64,000 nucleotides of DNA from Prevotella sp. UBA2711. GTDB taxonomy: Bacteria > Bacteroidota > Bacteroidia > Bacteroidales > Bacteroidaceae. The notes beneath the pieces are model-generated. The model was not told the DNA's origin and did no database searches. It saw only the letters and a program-made list of their open reading frames with translations. The stretch lies in assembly GCA_002354095.1 (NCBI GenBank), contig DEKX01000002.1, positions 13,835 to 77,834 of the forward strand. Direction: 5' to 3'. The position numbers and the translations under genes are program-made. Each line of letters begins with the position of its first letter. Within the stretch, counting starts at the first letter, position 1. Shown one piece after another: positions 63,066-64,000 of the stretch.

Positions 63066-63572
63066 TTATTTATCTCTTGGTGTATACAATTGTGGCACAT
63101 GTTTCAAGAAGTCCTGGTAGTATGAGAGAATCATATCGTGCAAAGGATGATCATGACGCATAAGAATTCCTGCATAATAGTTAACCTGCTTGAAAGTGAC
63201 AGAATCGCTGTAGAGGGTCATTTCATGGCTACGGGCATAATCGTAGAACCAAAGATGGTAGAGACGGTCGCGAGCTGCCTGACGATGGTCGGTAGAGTCA
63301 CAGATATAGAGCATAACTGTAGGTTCCTGACTGAAGAACTCTTCCAAAATAACAGTCACCACATCAAGAATCTTGGGATCATACGATCCATGTTCATGCT
63401 CACTATTGTCTATGAAAAAATGATAGGCACCATCATCCATGAAGATGGTGTCTTTATAAAAGCCTACTGTATAATGAATATTTTGATCGGTTACAAAACG
63501 AAAAGTAAACTCACCCAACTGACTCAACTTGTAGGGTGAGTGCTGGTTTAGTATGTCTGCAGAAAGTGTCAT
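63066..63572 (-). CDS. Uncharacterised protein (possibly DUF6169 family)
   Basis: This 168-residue protein has no signal peptide or membrane span. It shows YTVGFYKDTIFMDDGAYHF, a VTVILEEFFSQEPTVMLYICDSTD strand-helix-strand run and a basic/aromatic RDRLYHLWFYDYARSHEM stretch. This resembles a Bacteroidetes-only family I recall as DUF6169; confidence in the family is low. Its ATG overlaps the TGA of a 42-residue upstream gene (ATGA, 63569-63572), so the two form a coupled pair at the right edge of the island. Confidence 0.7.
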   Translation of the reverse strand: MTLSADILNQHSPYKLSQLGEFTFRFVTDQNIHYTVGFYKDTIFMDDGAYHFFIDNSEHEHGSYDPKILDVVTVILEEFFSQEPTVMLYICDSTDHRQAARDRLYHLWFYDYARSHEMTLYSDSVTFKQVNYYAGILMRHDHPLHDMILSYYQDFLKHVPQLYTPRDK

Positions 63573-63697
63573 TGTGCAATCTGGGCCTCCTGCTCACGTA
63601 CTTGTTCGCGCCATTTTTCACGAGCATCAATCATCTGCTGAAAAGCTTCAGCATACTGCTCAGGGCTATCGTAGCGTTTGAATTTGTTCTGCTCCAT
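63569..63697 (-). CDS. 42-residue protein coupled to the 168-residue gene
   Basis: A short gene from ATG 63697 to TGA 63569. It encodes a charged, helical protein (YDSPEQYAEAFQQMIDARE, then KWREQVREQEAQ). A TATCTTTG box lies at 63732-63725, and the stop overlaps the next start. The overlap, the promoter and the clean amphipathic helix support a real gene. Its function is unknown; a small partner or regulator of the downstream protein is plausible. Confidence 0.6.
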   Translation of the reverse strand: MEQNKFKRYDSPEQYAEAFQQMIDAREKWREQVREQEAQIAQ

Positions 63698-63985
63698 AAT
63701 CCGTTTAATTGTCGTTCTCGGCTGCAAAGATACAAAAAGTTTTGGAAAGTTATACGGATTTAAAACTTTTTTTATATCTTTGCAATCAGATTGAATAATA
63801 GTTCGTCTTTATGATGACTATTATAGGTTCAAGCGTGAATCTTCTATTCTGCATTAGCAGATTTCGAGAATTATTGAAAAAGAATCGGTCCTTGCGTAAA
63901 TAGCCGCAAAATAGCCGCAAACAAAAAATCGAAAATTGCGGAAACACCGATGAATACAGGGTTTATGAGACATTCGCAACTCTGC
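63698..63985. other. Non-coding right edge of the island
   Basis: Divergent -7 boxes lie at 63732-63725 (minus) and 63775-63782 (plus, TATCTTTG). A 30-codon plus-strand frame at 63811-63903 has no family resemblance and I do not call it. The right GCCGCAAAA-type repeats are at 63902-63923. Confidence 0.55.
63902..63923 (+). repeat. Right arm-type direct repeats
   Basis: Two tandem 11-mers, AGCCGCAAAAT and AGCCGCAAACA, in the same orientation as the left set and about 63 nt from the duplicated tRNA sequence. Confidence 0.6.
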
Positions 63986-64000
63986 TTGTGGTTCTGAATG
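63986..64000 (+). other. Candidate attachment-site repeat of tRNA-His (cut by window end)
   Basis: The last 15 bases, TTGTGGTTCTGAATG, equal tRNA-His positions 43841-43855, from the anticodon loop onwards. The base before differs (C here, A in the tRNA), so the repeat starts here. Sequence beyond 64000 is needed to see its length. Confidence 0.55.

Noticed and set aside
63811..63903. 30-codon plus-strand frame at the right edge
   Set aside because: No family resemblance, no clear ribosome-binding site, and it ends inside the repeat region.

Overview
The window is chromosomal DNA of a Bacteroidales bacterium, most likely a Prevotella-type gut or rumen species. The grounds are promoters of the Bacteroidetes primary sigma type (TTTG, about 19-20 nt, TAnnTTTG), a SusC/SusD locus with a hybrid two-component regulator, type III glutamine synthetase, the sigma-54 regulator-LptE-TPR-SecG cluster, and signal peptides ending in xxAQ. 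No ribosomal RNA, CRISPR array or intact transposase was seen. The one clear tRNA is tRNA-His.

0-13 kb is mostly housekeeping: exported peptidases (PepC, M48), a phosphoethanolamine-transferase-like enzyme, SlyD and chorismate synthase, dihydroorotate dehydrogenase (PyrD/PyrK), an XRE regulator, DNA polymerase III delta and a TPR-containing sensor kinase. A promoter-terminator pair with no gene between them (6295-6430) looks like a small RNA. At 12.5-13.2 kb sit two unrelated intergenic elements: a repeated palindromic sequence, and a 256-bp inverted-repeat element that supplies the -33 box of the next gene.

13-28 kb holds an orphan HsdR_N protein, a zinc-ribbon protein and Nif3, a PurF-like protein without its catalytic cysteine, a membrane-anchored CbxX-type AAA+ protein, a nuclease, a FetAB-like ABC pair, and an aguA-aguB-glnN operon. 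That operon makes putrescine from agmatine and places an ammonia-assimilating enzyme beside two ammonia-releasing ones. A GH28 enzyme and a duplicated-domain exported protein follow.

27-44 kb holds a four-gene operon that includes an exported LOG-family protein and an exported 5'-nucleotidase. Next come CysE, an AmpG-like transporter beside a 1223-residue fusion (glycosyltransferase, HIT-like DUF4922, SpoIID), RlmN, PdxA, and the sigma-54 regulator-LptE-TPR-SecG run that ends at tRNA-His.

44-64 kb is a polysaccharide utilisation locus for beta-galactan: SusC, SusD, SusE/F, GH53 endo-galactanase, GalK, GalE, a sugar-phosphate nucleotidyltransferase, GH2, GH43 and a hybrid two-component regulator, all on the minus strand. 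It is bracketed by two decayed, same-orientation copies of one IS4-type element. Outside these lie GCCGCAAAA-type direct repeats on both sides, and the last 15 bases of the window repeat the anticodon-loop region of tRNA-His. I read this as a roughly 20-kb mobile galactan-catabolism island inserted at tRNA-His that has lost its integrase. The operon lacks GalT; the nucleotidyltransferase may replace it.
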